A stretch of DNA of 64,000 nt from Phytoseiulus persimilis (taxonomy: Eukaryota; Arthropoda; Arachnida; Mesostigmata; Phytoseiidae), in NCBI GenBank assembly GCA_037576195.1, contig CM075103.1, positions 26,744,723 to 26,808,722 of the forward strand, given 5' to 3'. Shown piece after piece: positions 36,313-47,970 of the stretch; the first letter of the stretch is position 1, and every line of letters begins with the position of its first letter. A program made the position numbers and the translations under genes. The notes below the pieces were generated by a model, which made no database searches, had not been told where the DNA came from, and saw nothing but the letters and a program-made list of their open reading frames with translations.

Positions 36313-37380
36313 GACAGATGGACTCCAAAAAGTGTGGTCAGATCGACCTCGGAATCACCTCCTCAGACTCCGAGAAGCGTAATGAGAGCGAATTGATTGG
36401 AGATGGGTCTTCTATGAACTTCTTGAATTTGACCTCATCTGTGAGGAACATCTCGATAGATAGGACAGCGAGCTTTGTCAACTTCGCTGGCTCTCTCTCT
36501 GATCCGAGGCAGGGAGAGAATGAACTGAACGTTGCCTCTCGATCAGGAAGGGGTACGAAAGATAGATGATGGTTCGTCGGGAGGGTGAAAAGTCAGCTGC
36601 ATCGATCAGTATTTGCCCCCACCCGAAGCGCAAGTTCCCTAATGCAACAGGCACGGAGAGGCATTCTGATGCAACCTGATCATCCTCGCTGCGCTGGCGC
36701 ATCTCGTAGGGGGCGTTTTTGAGCATGTTTCTGGAACGTGGCGCACTGAACTGGTTCAAAACGCGATGTATTCGATTGAGTCCAGTCGATGACAGAATCT
36801 GTCATCAAACAAACTGGAAACTCATACGGCCGGAAGAGGAGGAAGACTGCATCTGATTGCATGGTGCTAGTACATCCCCAGGATTCGTTCCTTTGGCGAG
36901 CTCGAAGCCGGCGAGTTGACAGGTATTCGGGCGCGTCTTTCCTGTCAGCAGGGAGATTTTGTAGTTTCGAGAGAGATTTTCAGGAGAGCATTGATCTACT
37001 TGGCCTTATGTTTCGTTCCTCTCTGGACGGCGTAACTCTCGAGCGATTTCTCCGATTTTTAAGATTCTTCCCCGTTAGAGCGTTGTTCAAACAGGCCATG
37101 CTTCTAGCTCATCACGGGGTTTCCCGTTCGGAATATATGCTTCGAATGGCGGAATGAACTTTTCTGCGGTCTCGAAGAAACCTGAGCCGGGTCCGGTAAC
37201 GAACCGAGTCCCAAAGTGCTCGATATCGACCCCAAGGGGGCGATCCTCGGATCACAGAGGTGATTCCGGGTCTGATCTAACCAGACTTTTCAGGGTCTCC
37301 GCAGGTGTGCCCGGAAGTTGCCGGAGGATCGCGAGCGACCCCCAACTCATGGAGGTGATTCAGGGATCGATCTGACTTCA
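36313..37380. repeat. Decayed foldback-type repeats in inverted orientation
   Basis: At 36313-36385 the plus strand reads GTGGTCAGATCGACCTCGGA with flanks very like one unit of the 44-bp tandem repeat of the element at 59.0-62.1 kb. At about 37255-37375 two units occur in the opposite orientation (AGGTGATTCCGGGTCTGATC and AGGTGATTCAGGGATCGATC). Together they look like remnants of the two arms of a related foldback element, with about 850 bp of unrelated DNA between them. Confidence 0.5.
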
Positions 37381-39231
37381 CTTCTCGGCGCCTAGGAGGT
37401 GGATCGTGCCTTTCGCGGCGCCGGTTTTGGCCCCCTTGGCACAAAGACGAGCGACAAACTCAACGGCGGCGCTTCAAGTCATTGATGAAGAAGTGAACTC
37501 TGGAAAGAAAGGAAGCGTAAAGAAGGAAATCCCCACCGGAGAGGAAACCCGGGCTGAGACCCTAAGAAAGTGACAATCCCTGTGGAGCACCGAGAACGAT
37601 GGACGCACAAGCGCATCCCCGGAATCTTGAAATGGATCGACCGCAAACACGGCAAACTCACGTATCTCTTGACAGAAGTGCTTACGGCGCGCGGGGATTT
37701 CTAGGACTGCCTCTGCAGATTCTGCATGGCTCCCCGCATTGCGCCAAAATAGGAGATGGATCGGGAACCGGACGAAGTCGAGCGCTGAGTTATCGAAGTA
37801 AAGCACAGCATCAGGGGTTCGGAGACCATGTCAAGCAAGTTCTCGGCCTCTGGCGACAGACATGGGAATGATTTGCTGCCATCGCCGCACAACCGGAGCA
37901 ACGGCCTTGTCAGACCTATCTCCGGTATCCGAAGATATTTCACTCCAAGTCTGTAAAAATCAAAAAAAAGAGAGGTTGATCCAGTAAGTCGACGGGTCAG
38001 AGGAGTTTGAAAATCACCGGGCTGGACCTACCCGGATACATCGCCCCGTCGGCTGGGCCTGTCGCGAAACAGGTCACGAAACTCCTCGTCCTCGTTGTCT
38101 TGGTGCGAGTCAAGGGAAAATTATGCCGGTGCGAACAAACCCATTTCTGGAGATAGCCGCTCCGACCGGAGCCTGCTACGGCGCTCTGGTGTTCATGGTG
38201 AACACGTACTTGCCAAGGGCTCCCGATGCAAACATTCGTCCACCAGGGTAGCTTCCCTCCTCAATCGAACCTGAACTCAACGAAAACCTAATCATCACGG
38301 CGTCTCCGGGTCAGCATCAAATTGGAACCTCGCGAGCACGCAGTTCAGCTCTGCCGATTCCCCCACTATCGTCAATCGTGCGGAGATCGCCCCAGCCCAC
38401 AACCTCGAAGCTAGTCGGCCGGTACGAAATTTCCCAAGATCGCTCTCATTGGACGTATTGGCAGACTTCTCCGAAGCCTCGCGGTACAGGCGGCTCATCT
38501 TTACCACAAACTTCGGAAAAACCGGAGCACACGCTCGGAGCTTTCAGATGTATATCATGAATCATGAGAATTCCTGCGCTCTGATCGGAATCAAGCTTCT
38601 GAAATCGGTCACTAACGTTCCGGCTCAGCACAGTCGTGACACGACCCACCATTGAATGAGTCGTTGTCAAACCCGTTATGAGGCATGAAAAGAAACACGC
38701 AACCAGCCGAGTTCGTGTCCCGTTGCGTGTCACACCACCTCTCCCCAACGGTTGTAACTCGCGTTCATCTCACTGATTCCGAAAGCATCGCGTAACGAGC
38801 GATCAATACGCCCTGCAATCCTGCACTCGATTCTCTCTATCATCCAAGGCGTCCAGGAAACAACGGCCCGAATGATTCCGAGCTCCCCCAGCGACTGCCC
38901 TCCCATGATCAAATCGTGGCTCATGGGATCATAACGACGCCTGGAAGAGGCGATAAAATCCGACTCTTCAGAAATTCTCGACGCCAGCGCGCTCCTTGCT
39001 CCGGTGCGTGCTGCGAGCTGCGAGAGTCGCGTCCCCGTGACATTCGTACCGGATCAGAGACCACAGTTTCACCTTGAACTTCAGAGGTCGTTGGGAACAG
39101 CGAAACCCGGCCTGCCGACCCATCCTCTTGATGGGGGCCCTTGGGAGGCGACAATGTTGGGAGATTTTTTTATTTTTATTTTAATGGACCTTACTTGGAC
39201 CTTATTTTTCGGAAGCGAGGAGAACGGTTCC
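37381..39231. other. Region without a confident gene
   Basis: Short frames only, with no motifs. A run of A near 37970 and a T-rich patch near 39165-39185 are the only compositional features. Confidence 0.5.
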
Positions 39232-39588
39232 CTGAGCTGATTTCATGATATTAACATTCTCGTAACCTCGCCCCGTGATTTCCATCCTCAATAGATCGTA
39301 TGGTAAAGGTACCCGTTATGGGACACTCTGCACTTCTTCTTCATTTCAAGTATGAGGATGCCGTCGCCCGGATTTCTAGCTACTCCCACAGGGAGTCCAG
39401 AATCAACGCTGCTCGGCAATGTCGATCCTTTTGGGAATTATATTTCTGGCTCCGCAGTCGTGACATAGAGTTCGTGATCTACATGCTGATCAGTGACGAA
39501 TACCCCCCGAACCAAGTCCACGTCGTCGTTCCAGAAGCAAAACCTTGATTCAATTGTCACACCAAAGCCAGTGGAAAAAAAAATAACG
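39232..39588 (+). repeat. Duplicated 5' flank of K2
   Basis: This matches 47611-47970 upstream of K3, starting from GAGCTGATTTCATGAT, with many substitutions and small indels. The last 45 bp before the ATG (GATTCAAT...AACG) are also recognisable upstream of K4 and, more weakly, K1. It probably contains promoter and 5' UTR. A frame at 39300-39548 is open in this copy but not conserved in the other. Confidence 0.75.
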
Positions 39589-40689
39589 ATGCCGCACCAA
39601 TACGATGCCACACTCAGCTCGGAGAGACGGAAGGCTCAAATGGCGATTTATTACAATTCGCTCCGTCCGGCAATGGCGAATTTTGATGACCTCAAGGAGC
39701 GGAATGAGTGCCCGAAGCGGGATGTCAACGAGTTCAAGGTAGTGTCCAAGTTGGGTTCTGGCACGTATGGATCCGCGTACAGAGCTGTGAGCAACTCGGT
39801 GCTCTATGTGATCAAGAAACTGGAGAAGAATTACATCCGCGAAGAAGGCATGATACAGCATTCCATTAACGAGAAGGTTTTTACGTACGCGATGCAAGAG
39901 AGCTCGTTCATCATCCAGTTGCACGCTTCATTTAAAGATAAAGAGAATCTGTACTTGATCATGGAGTGTGCTGAGTACGGCGATCTCACCGCACTCCAAG
40001 AACTTTATGATTACGCAGTTCCCGAAAGTTTGGTTCGCCAAGTCATTGCCCAAATCGTTCTGGGCCTACAGTACATGCATGCTTGCGGAGTTATGAATCG
40101 TGACTTGAAAGGGGACAATATTCTCATGTGCAAAGGAGGCAGAGTTAAACTCGCCGATCTTGGACTGGCTTTCGAATTCTTCAAAGAGCCTCGCGTAGGA
40201 TACGGTGCTCTGTATTTCAAGGCACCGGAAATGTTCAGTTCGAATGCATACAATGAAGCCGTTGATTGGTGGGCTCTCGGAGTAATCACGTACGACCTGC
40301 TGTGCGGTGAGCACCCGTTTTGCGAACCAAACGATTTCAAAGATCCGGCGGTAATTTATGAACTCATCACGGGTCACGCAGTCAAATTCGCCCGTCCAAG
40401 TGTAGCGAGCACCAGCGAGGAGTTCAAAGACATCGTATCGCGGCTTCTCGAAGCAAATCCCAGTAGAAGAATCGGAATCGAGAAAGAGGGCAGCATCGCC
40501 GTACAGAACCATGAATGGTTCAAAGCACTCGATTGGTACGAAGTGCTGTTCAATCCAAGTCAACTCGATATCGATTACATCAAGCTAGAAGAGAACGTAC
40601 ACGAAGAACCGGTAGATAGCGAGTACCCTTTCAAGGAAAACTTACCGGATGCGGAGGATCCGCTGCATGAGCAATTCAAGGATTTCTGA
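39589..40689 (+). CDS. K2: intronless AGC-like Ser/Thr protein kinase (NRD variant)
   Basis: This is a kinase of 366 residues from the ATG at 39589. The frame is open 32 codons further upstream, but this start aligns with all paralogues and follows the conserved A-rich AACG leader. Motifs: glycine loop GSGTYG 56-61; Lys76; alpha-C Glu in SINEK (95); catalytic loop 170-177 NRDLKGDN, again with Asn in place of His; DLG 190-192; APE after FKAP; DWWALG; C-terminal FKDF. It carries the best glycine loop of the array and every residue required for catalysis. The duplicated 5' and 3' flanks show that it shares a recent duplication history with K3 and K4. AATAAA lies 62 nt after the stop. Closest fold relatives are PKA/PKG-type AGC kinases; function and substrate are unknown. 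Confidence 0.93.
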   Translation: MPHQYDATLSSERRKAQMAIYYNSLRPAMANFDDLKERNECPKRDVNEFKVVSKLGSGTYGSAYRAVSNSVLYVIKKLEKNYIREEGMIQHSINEKVFTYAMQESSFIIQLHASFKDKENLYLIMECAEYGDLTALQELYDYAVPESLVRQVIAQIVLGLQYMHACGVMNRDLKGDNILMCKGGRVKLADLGLAFEFFKEPRVGYGALYFKAPEMFSSNAYNEAVDWWALGVITYDLLCGEHPFCEPNDFKDPAVIYELITGHAVKFARPSVASTSEEFKDIVSRLLEANPSRRIGIEKEGSIAVQNHEWFKALDWYEVLFNPSQLDIDYIKLEENVHEEPVDSEYPFKENLPDAEDPLHEQFKDF

Positions 40690-41440
40690 TGACGTACAAC
40701 AATCCACAGCGGTCCAATCGATCTTTGCCAGGAATATTGCTCACTGAAGTAATAAATCAGAAAAGCGGATTGATGCGTGCCAGAATGAACTGAACTCGCG
40801 TCGCCTAATGGAACTCCCCTGCTATATTTCATCATCGCGACATCATTGGCAGGAATGACTCGTCAATCAAATCGGAATTGTATGAACGGTCCTCCTCGGA
40901 TCGACGCACGACCGGGCGCGCATGCTCGCGAGAGGTTCATCTTGAGTCACTGTGTTCGCTTCTCCAGACAGCTCTCTAGGGGCCGTGCCGGACTGCCAGA
41001 GGTCGCTTCTAACCGCATGGGAACTTGTCAGCGCGCGAAACCGGCCATAGTACAGGGACTGTCCCGAAAAGCTTCTTCCACCGATGAATTATGTCTCTTA
41101 TGCGCATCTTATGCGCGCATCCGAGGCTACGATCTAGGCGCAATGTTGGATCGTGCTGAGAATAACAACTGCCGACGCTACCAGCTGGCCCCCGTAGCGA
41201 ACTGCTCAGTCCCAGACTGAGCTGCCCTCTCCCACCATCCAAGAGGATTCTTTCTCTAAACGAAATGAGACACCAGACACAACCAGGCACGGCCGTCAAG
41301 ATCTCGTGATTCTTGCTTGATCGAAACGATCAACACTCGACTGACGAAGTTACTATAATGGGGCTCCGATCTGCTTGCTTTGTGACCCCGAGTTTCCATT
41401 CTGATTCCCTCGGGTTAAAAAAAAGGTGATTGTTCAGGAA
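40690..41440 (+). repeat. Duplicated 3' flank of K2
   Basis: About 750 bp that match 51443-52215 after K4 almost throughout, and the first 500 bp or so match 49075-49600 after K3. Similarity ends after TTCCCTCGGGTTAA. Frames in it are not conserved between copies, so it is most likely 3' UTR and intergenic DNA. Confidence 0.8.
40751..40756 (+). terminator. Poly(A) signal of K2
   Basis: AATAAA, 62 nt after the stop codon, in a block conserved after K3 (AATAAA at 49134) but changed to AAAAAA after K4. Confidence 0.65.
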
Positions 41441-41830
41441 AAATAGGTCTGCCAGGAATTCATCCAACCCCTAACTCCCCCTCCTGAACCCGTTCTGTAA
41501 TAGCGCCACTTCAATAAAGAGGCAGATCAAGCAACGGCTCCAGCTGACTCAGTCCTGGGCTCTCCTAAGACTTCAGAGACACCCGACGCGGTGCGTTTTA
41601 CCCCGTTCCCTCTTCATACAAGTTAGCCGAGCTGTCATCTCATCAAAAAACAACTCCCCGGGCTCGTGCTGAGCGAGCATTGGCGCTTTTCCTTTGCTGC
41701 GCGCGTTGGCCAGCTCGGACGCTGTCTGCAGGAATCGAGGGAAACACATCCTCCGGTCCTGAGCCTGGCGTACTAGGCCTCGAGAGCGCCCCAGGAGGCC
41801 CCCCGCCTCGACTTAACACGGAGAGTCAAG

Positions 41831-42632
41831 ATGCTTAGGAGTTCTCCCAAAAACGCATCGAGCACCGGAGACGAGGAGGAAAATCCGGCGAACGGATGCT
41901 CGTCTGGAAGAAAAGAAGTCCAACAGCGAAGAGGACTGGACACTCAACAACAACAAGAGCAAAACGCTCGGCAACGGAGTCTGAAAGACACCCAGCTTCA
42001 ACGAGAACAGGAGGGCATGGATGCGAAAGATGGCGAAATCTCTGCGACTGTAACGCTCCACGGTAATGGAGGCGAATTCCTGAACGCTGAAGAATACCCC
42101 CCGCTCAGGGTGCATCTTGCAAAGGCAACGAAGAAGATCGCGGAGAAGGGGAGAGATTCCGCTCAACCCTCGGATTCAGGAAAAAGAGCGAGAGGAGCAG
42201 AAGAAAAGCGTAACAACTTCCCTCCCCGCTCGAGACCTATCAGGGGACGAAACGGAAAAACAGTTTCCCCGCGAGATTGACAAAGTCGTTGCGGTCGAAA
42301 TAAAAGTCATCAAAGAGACGAGCGTCTGAAGCATATCGGAGTAAAAAACAAAGCCAGGGAAGTCGAAGAAGTCACCAGAGAGCTCCTGAGGGCGGTGGAT
42401 AGGACTCACAGAGTGATCACCTCGGCAGTACACAATAGTATGGTACATATTGAGGACCGCTTAGTGGCGGGGTCTTCAGAGGAGCGCGAGAACATGAGGA
42501 TGGAGCTCAAGGACTCCCAAGAGAAGCTACTGGAGCTGCAGAGAGGAACCCAAGGGAAGAGAAGAGGAATGAGCGTCATAAATAAGGTTGAACTCGACGG
42601 ATTTTCCCTGGGAGGGGGGGGGGGGGGCTAGA
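41831..42632 (+). pseudogene. ORF1-like coiled-coil relic of a retroelement
   Basis: Three overlapping frames (41831-42280, 42117-42329, 42395-42631) read in succession give a Lys/Glu/Gln-rich, coiled-coil protein with segments such as AREVEEVTRELLRAVDRTH and SSEERENMRMELKDSQEKLL. Long charged helices with few hydrophobic residues resemble the ORF1/Gag proteins of non-LTR retrotransposons, but there is no diagnostic zinc knuckle, so the assignment is tentative. Two frame changes separate the parts. The relic ends in a run of 14 G at 42614-42627, next to the hAT relic. It could also be a broken host coiled-coil gene. Confidence 0.4.
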
Positions 42633-42736
42633 ATTCACCTCCATCTGCCTGCCTTCCACGCATTGTGTAACACCCTGAAGAAACGTTCCCTTTATCGAAC
42701 ATGACCCGCGCATCCATAGTTATTCCGTGACACAAT

Positions 42737-45146
42737 TCAAAGAACGAAACCAAGCTTCCTTGAATTCAGGGCCAGTGTGTCGATTACTTCGTGCGGATCG
42801 ATAGTCATCTCAGGGGGCATGCTCATGGAGGCAAGCCCATTTAGCCTGTTTTCAGTCATTACTGACCTCAAGTATGTTTTCAACGCTCGTGAACAACTGA
42901 ACGTTCGCTCTGCAGAGGAAGTCGTCACGGGTAACCTGGGGAAGATCTGCAGGAGGATTGTGATCTTCGGGAAACTTCTCGTGCAACACTGGTTCAGGGC
43001 ATCGATCGCGTTCCCTGGTTTTTCCTCTGGAGGAACATTCGCCCACTTCACTTTTCATCGTCGATACTCAGCATGCAACACGCTGTTACTACAATTTAAG
43101 TCGGTCTCGTAGAGAGTGAAAGCCTCTGCTATGTCATCGAATGAACTCTTCTGTATGAATTTGGGTCCCAGGTACTGCAGTTTGACCGCACTGTCTTGAA
43201 TACCTTGGAAACGTGACGAGAACTCTGCTATCAGCTGGTCGGCGTAGGGCAAATATAGAGAAACACGAAAGTACTGCTCAACGTCCTTCGTGGGCTAGTT
43301 CTCTGTGTGAGTCATCCTCCCGCAGAGTCGTGACAATCTGACGCCTCCCTGAATAGCTTTCTGAATTCTTCGTCTGCATTGTCTCTCATTGATCGCAGCA
43401 CGGTTTCCATGCTCTCGATCATCTCCCGTGCCTCGGAAATATCGAGATCCTTTGACTGCAGCTGAATCGATAGAGGAAGGAACAGAGAAGCGAAATGTTC
43501 GATGACGAAAAGGGACACCATGAACTCGAGTTTACAGATCGTTGATTGCAGCTCATTGGCGCGGACACTGGAGTCTCCTCCATCGTTTGCTATCGTAAAC
43601 AAAGTGCTTGGAACCAAGAGCTCTTTGAAGGTGAGGCCTTGTGAGTTTCAACCCAACGCGTGGCGCATAGAGGTTTGAGGCGCCGTATTTTATTTTCCGG
43701 CATGCTGGATTCAACTGCGTCTTCCAAGAGCTTAACTCGTTGTGATGAACTACTAATAAAAGAGCACGTGCTCGCGACGGTGCCTGTCATTTGCCGAATA
43801 TTCGGTTGCTCCGCTGAGCGTGCAAGAGCAAGATTGAGGCAATGACTTGCACAATGCAGATATAGAGCTTGGGGCACGATTTTCTTTACCTCCGCCTGAA
43901 CTCCGTTATGGATCCCGCTCATGGAACTGCACCCATCGTAGCCCTGACCCCTCATGTTGCTAACAATGACGCCCTCACTAGGTAGGTCCTGCAAGATGCT
44001 CTCGACCACCGTTGATTTCGGTTCATGTGAATCTGAGCCCTGTACATTGAAAACTGAAACTCACCGACTCCGAGTATAATGGACAGCAAACAGAGCACCG
44101 TGCTCGCTCGCACAAAGACGCCTGTCTTGCTGGTCATAATGCAAAACGTAAGAAAGCTTTCTCGCAAAAAAATTTGATCATCGCTGGACCCAACATAACG
44201 CAGACAAATGGTCAGTTGGTCCATCTTGCTGATATCCCTGGTTCCATCCGCGAGAACAGAGAAATACCTCGCCGCGTTAACTTCAGTAACAATCCTCCTC
44301 CTGATACATTTCTCGACTGCCTCAATGATTTCATTCTGCAACTGAGGGCTCGTGTAGAGGGCGTTTCTTGGACTGCCCGATAGATGCTCCCCCAAACCAC
44401 TGTCGCCAGCGTCGATTCGAAACCGGGGCAAGGCGCGGAAATTTCCGCAGCGCGAGGTTTTGCCGTCCGCAGAATAGAATCGTTTTTATAATTGGTATCA
44501 ATCGCGATCTGTTCCTCGATACTTGCTGCTGGTGTCCCTGGTAGACTCAACTTCTGACATCCGGCAGATCTCTGTGCGCATACCACTCGATAAAATGCTG
44601 AGCATCGACCTCTGCATCTCTGTGATCGAGCATCTTCTCGTGGCTCTCAAAAGCCTGTACAGCAATTTTGTACTCGACAAACGGCTTCGTTACGAGAGCT
44701 CCAAGGAACTTCTGTTTTCCACGACCGGCTGACTCACCTCGGGCGAAAAGGACACAAAAGCAACAGGAGGCACCCCCTTCCTGCGTTTCGCCAACCACGG
44801 CCATCTCCTAAGGTAACCAAGTTGGAAAGTACGAATCTGGCCCTATTGAATCAGTCTCGGGAAACTATAGCTCTTATCCGGTGTCCAACAGTTTGTCAGA
44901 ACTTCATGTTTCCTCTCTTCAGTGAGACTGGTTTCGCTGGTCATCACGAATTGACCTATGTCGAGAGGATGATTGGTAACCTTGGATTTTTTAGGTTGCG
45001 ATGGACATCCGGAAGAGCTAATCTAAGCCCCAGCTTCTCGAAGGCGTTAGAGAAGGGTCCATGTCGGCTGAGGCATCGGTGCCTTCTTTGGCAGAGGTTT
45101 CTTCGCGTCTCCAGAAGAATTGGGAGATATTCTGCTGTATCTTCAT
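42737..45146 (-). pseudogene. hAT transposase relic (ZMYM1/DUF4371 type)
   Basis: A hAT-superfamily transposase broken by several indels and stops. From its start near 45146: MKIQQNISQFF; then LTNCWTPDKSYSFPRL; a TTF-type zinc-finger remnant (GASCCFCVLFARG); DUF4371-like segment ARYFSVLADGTRDISKMDQL at about 44431-43952; the hallmark GQGYDGCSSMSG and LHCASHCLNLALA at 44009-43590; and the C-terminal dimerisation region LPVTTSSAERTFSCSRALKT at 43051-42737. Fragments lie in different frames at 44804-44547, 44431-43952, 44009-43590, 43617-43312, 43252-43055 and 43051-42737, so at least five breaks exist. It sits between kinase units K2 and K3. Confidence 0.87.
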
Positions 45147-45789
45147 GCTAGATTCAGAACGGGAGAGGCACTGCGATGAACTTTCGAAGAGGAACTTGAA
45201 AATGCGAGCAATGTTTCGCAAGCAATGTTTTGTTTCCCGGGATAGCTGTCAAAGCCTGATGACTTCCTCGACTGCCCTTTCCATCCTTTCAAAATTCCGC
45301 CAAGTGTCGCCTTCGCAACGATGTGTGCAAAGTTCACCGACTTCGAGTTGAAGAAGGAGTCGGATACTCGTCAGCAGACTACTCCGCCGTGTCTGCTTTC
45401 ATTTCTGTCTCCGTTCCATGAGGTTCAAATACGCTGTGATCAAGGAGAGCGCTCAGTACGACTGCAGTGGACAGTGCGTTCGCATTTGGAGGCGTCAGGC
45501 GGAATCTATTCCACCCGCATCCGGCGCACTCCGTCCGTCGGGGACGCTACGGGAAAAAGTCGCGATCGCCCTGTCAATACTGACGAGAGAGCTGATCTCT
45601 GAGTGTCCCAGAGGTTCTCCTCATGTGACTCAGGATCGATCGTCGTAATTGATCGCCCTCCCCATATTATAATATACATTGCTGCACTTCGAAAGGTTTG
45701 AGATTGAAAACTTATTTCGAAAGCTCGACTCGAATAGTATGGACTCAGAAGTCCTGGGGGCGGGGGGCTAGAGCCTGCTCAGCCCCCCT

Positions 45790-45802
45790 GGCTACGCCAC
45801 TG
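45790..45802 (-). repeat. hAT terminal repeat, 5' end of the element
   Basis: On the minus strand the sequence starting at 45802 reads CAGTGGCGTAGCC followed by a G-rich run. This is the typical end of ZMYM-type hAT elements and lies about 650 bp outside the transposase start, as expected. I could not find the matching repeat on the left side near 42.6 kb, which may be deleted. Confidence 0.6.
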
Positions 45803-47610
45803 GTGGTTCGAGCGGCTACTCGCGGACCGCGGTTTCCAGTTGCTTGTGGTGCCACAACATCTGCATGTATGAGTTGTGCTCGATCAGTGAGCTCAACTCG
45901 TATCGAAATGGCGGACCCCGCGGCCCACTGCTCAGAAGAGTTCACGATGTCCTTATAACAGCTCCTGCGAGCTCCGTCAAGCCAGAAGGAGATTTCAGCC
46001 CTTCAGAATTTGTCATCGGCAAAAAATGGACACGGTGAGGCAGTCGACTTTGGACGAATCTTCATCGTTCGGAAAGCCTCCGACTACGAAGAGCTCTAGC
46101 AAGGCTACTGAGAACTCGAGGCAACATTGTATTCGATTGGATCTCGGTTTCGCGATTCAATTGCGCGACTCGAGCGACTCGATCAGAATACAATTAACTG
46201 AGCGCGCTGATTCCACAATTCTTCGGTAAGGCAATGCGACCATACGAACGATTCGGAAAAATCGAGCTCGCCCTTCCTCGCCTTGACATGGGCACGAGCG
46301 ATTTCATGAGGTTTTTATGAGCTATTAGAGAGAACGGACGTTCCGGCTAGCACACTTAGGCCCCGAAGAAAGTTCGGCTTCAGATATTTTGGCCTCCGAT
46401 ACATCCTGGCTTGCGACATTTTGGCCTCGGAGACATCTCGGCTTATCAGCTCATATTGGTGATCCAGTTGAATCGGGGAACCTTCGAGGGCGGAGAGAGC
46501 ACAAATCAGCGCTTGAAATTTCTGCGGCCTCCCGTTGGCGGGAGATTTTCGAGCCACAAAGTTGGCTCTGTGAATGCTACGTGAACCCTATTTTCGAGAG
46601 AGAGAGCAGAGATCCCTTTCCCACGATTCTTCATCCTCGCAGCAACTTCCGTGAGCTTTCCACTCCTCAACACGGTCGGCGTTTCTGCGACTTTCGCTAG
46701 AGGAAGACACCGTTCGGATTTCGGGAACCTCAACCTCTGGGGTTAGGCACATCAAATCCGCCCCGGGCATGATGGAGGCTCGCTACGCCAGTGGAAGCAC
46801 GCGACGGACTCAGAGAAGAACAACTTTCGTCGTCTCCTTGTCCTGGGTCAAGACCTCTCGTCTATTCGAACTGACGACAGATACTCAATACGTAACTGGA
46901 CTCTCCGACTCCGAATAAAGTACGATTTCTCCTGCAGTCTCGTTTTCAATTATTTTGCAGAATATCTTGCAAATTAGAGTGCCTGATGTGTACTGACGTG
47001 GAAACGTCGCTCCCTGTGCCTTTGCCGCTCTCTCTTAGTACTTCGTCATTCATGGCACGAATTTTGAGTCCGAGATCAATGTTGGCACCCCTCGGAAAGC
47101 TCAGAAATTAGCACGAACAATCGTTCTCCTCGGTTGCCGGTGCACGCAGTTGAGTCCATTGTGCACGGAAGGGGACGCCCGCATGAGTTACTCTACGACC
47201 GCCTCTCGTTTCTCTCCCAGATTGTTCAATCTATTTCGTGTACCCCGAAAGGATAAATTGGATGCGATCCGCGCGTCAGATGCTGAATTTTGAATTTCTA
47301 TCAAGTCTCAAGGTCTCAGGACCTGGAATCATATTGGACGGAATGTGAGGAAAACGATGAATAGCGAAAAATTAAATCTCGAGGCCATCTAAATCATGAC
47401 GCTTGGCTGCCTGAACGTGGGATCGCTGATCGAATGACGGGGTTTCTGCTCCAACGATGGGGAGCTATTGATCTCTTGTCGGAGGTCCCAAAGTTTCGGT
47501 CAGAAATTTCGCACTCTCTGCCCGCATTGGAATGAAGCGCCCGCAAACCTTGAGTAGTGCTCAGGCAAAGCGGAGAGCTGAAAGCTTTGTGGCCACCGAA
47601 GGGGGCTCCT
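45803..47610. other. Region between the hAT relic and the K3 unit
   Basis: No gene is supported. At about 46345-46439 there are three degenerate copies of a 31-32 bp tandem repeat (GGCTTGCGACATTTTGGCCT-type). Short frames elsewhere lack motifs. Confidence 0.5.
46345..46439 (+). repeat. Short tandem repeat, about 3 x 32 bp
   Basis: Units begin GGCT at 46345, 46376 and 46408. The second and third share TTTTGGCCTC and ACATC; the first is more diverged. Confidence 0.55.
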
Positions 47611-47970
47611 CGAGCTGATTTCATGATGGGAACATTTCCGACACATTGCCCCGTGATATTTCATCCATTCTCGATTTATCGAAAGGTGAGTGTACCAAGC
47701 ATAAGACCATCTGCATTTTCTCTCCATTCCAAGAGTAAGGATGCCGCCGCGTGGCATTCTATCTGCTTCCACGGGGAGTCAAAAACAACGTTGCGCGGCA
47801 ATGTCAAGCACACTGGGGATTGTAGTCCGGGCTTCGGGGTTGTATCATAGACCCAATAATCTCCACGCTGGTTACTGGAAAAATACCCTTGAACCACGTC
47901 ATCCTTCCGGAAGGAAAAGGTTGAACTGTCGATTCAATGTTCAGATCGTGGTCAGTGGTAAAAAGGAACG
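47611..47970 (+). repeat. Duplicated 5' flank of K3
   Basis: Counterpart of 39232-39588 upstream of K2, beginning GAGCTGATTTCATGAT and ending in a short AACG leader at the start codon. Confidence 0.75.

Noticed and set aside
39300-39548. 82-codon frame upstream of K2
   Set aside because: The homologous flank of K3 does not keep the frame.
40846-41220. Frame after K2, with a counterpart at 49187-49558
   Set aside because: The DNA is a duplicated 3' flank and the reading frame is not kept between copies, so coding is unlikely.
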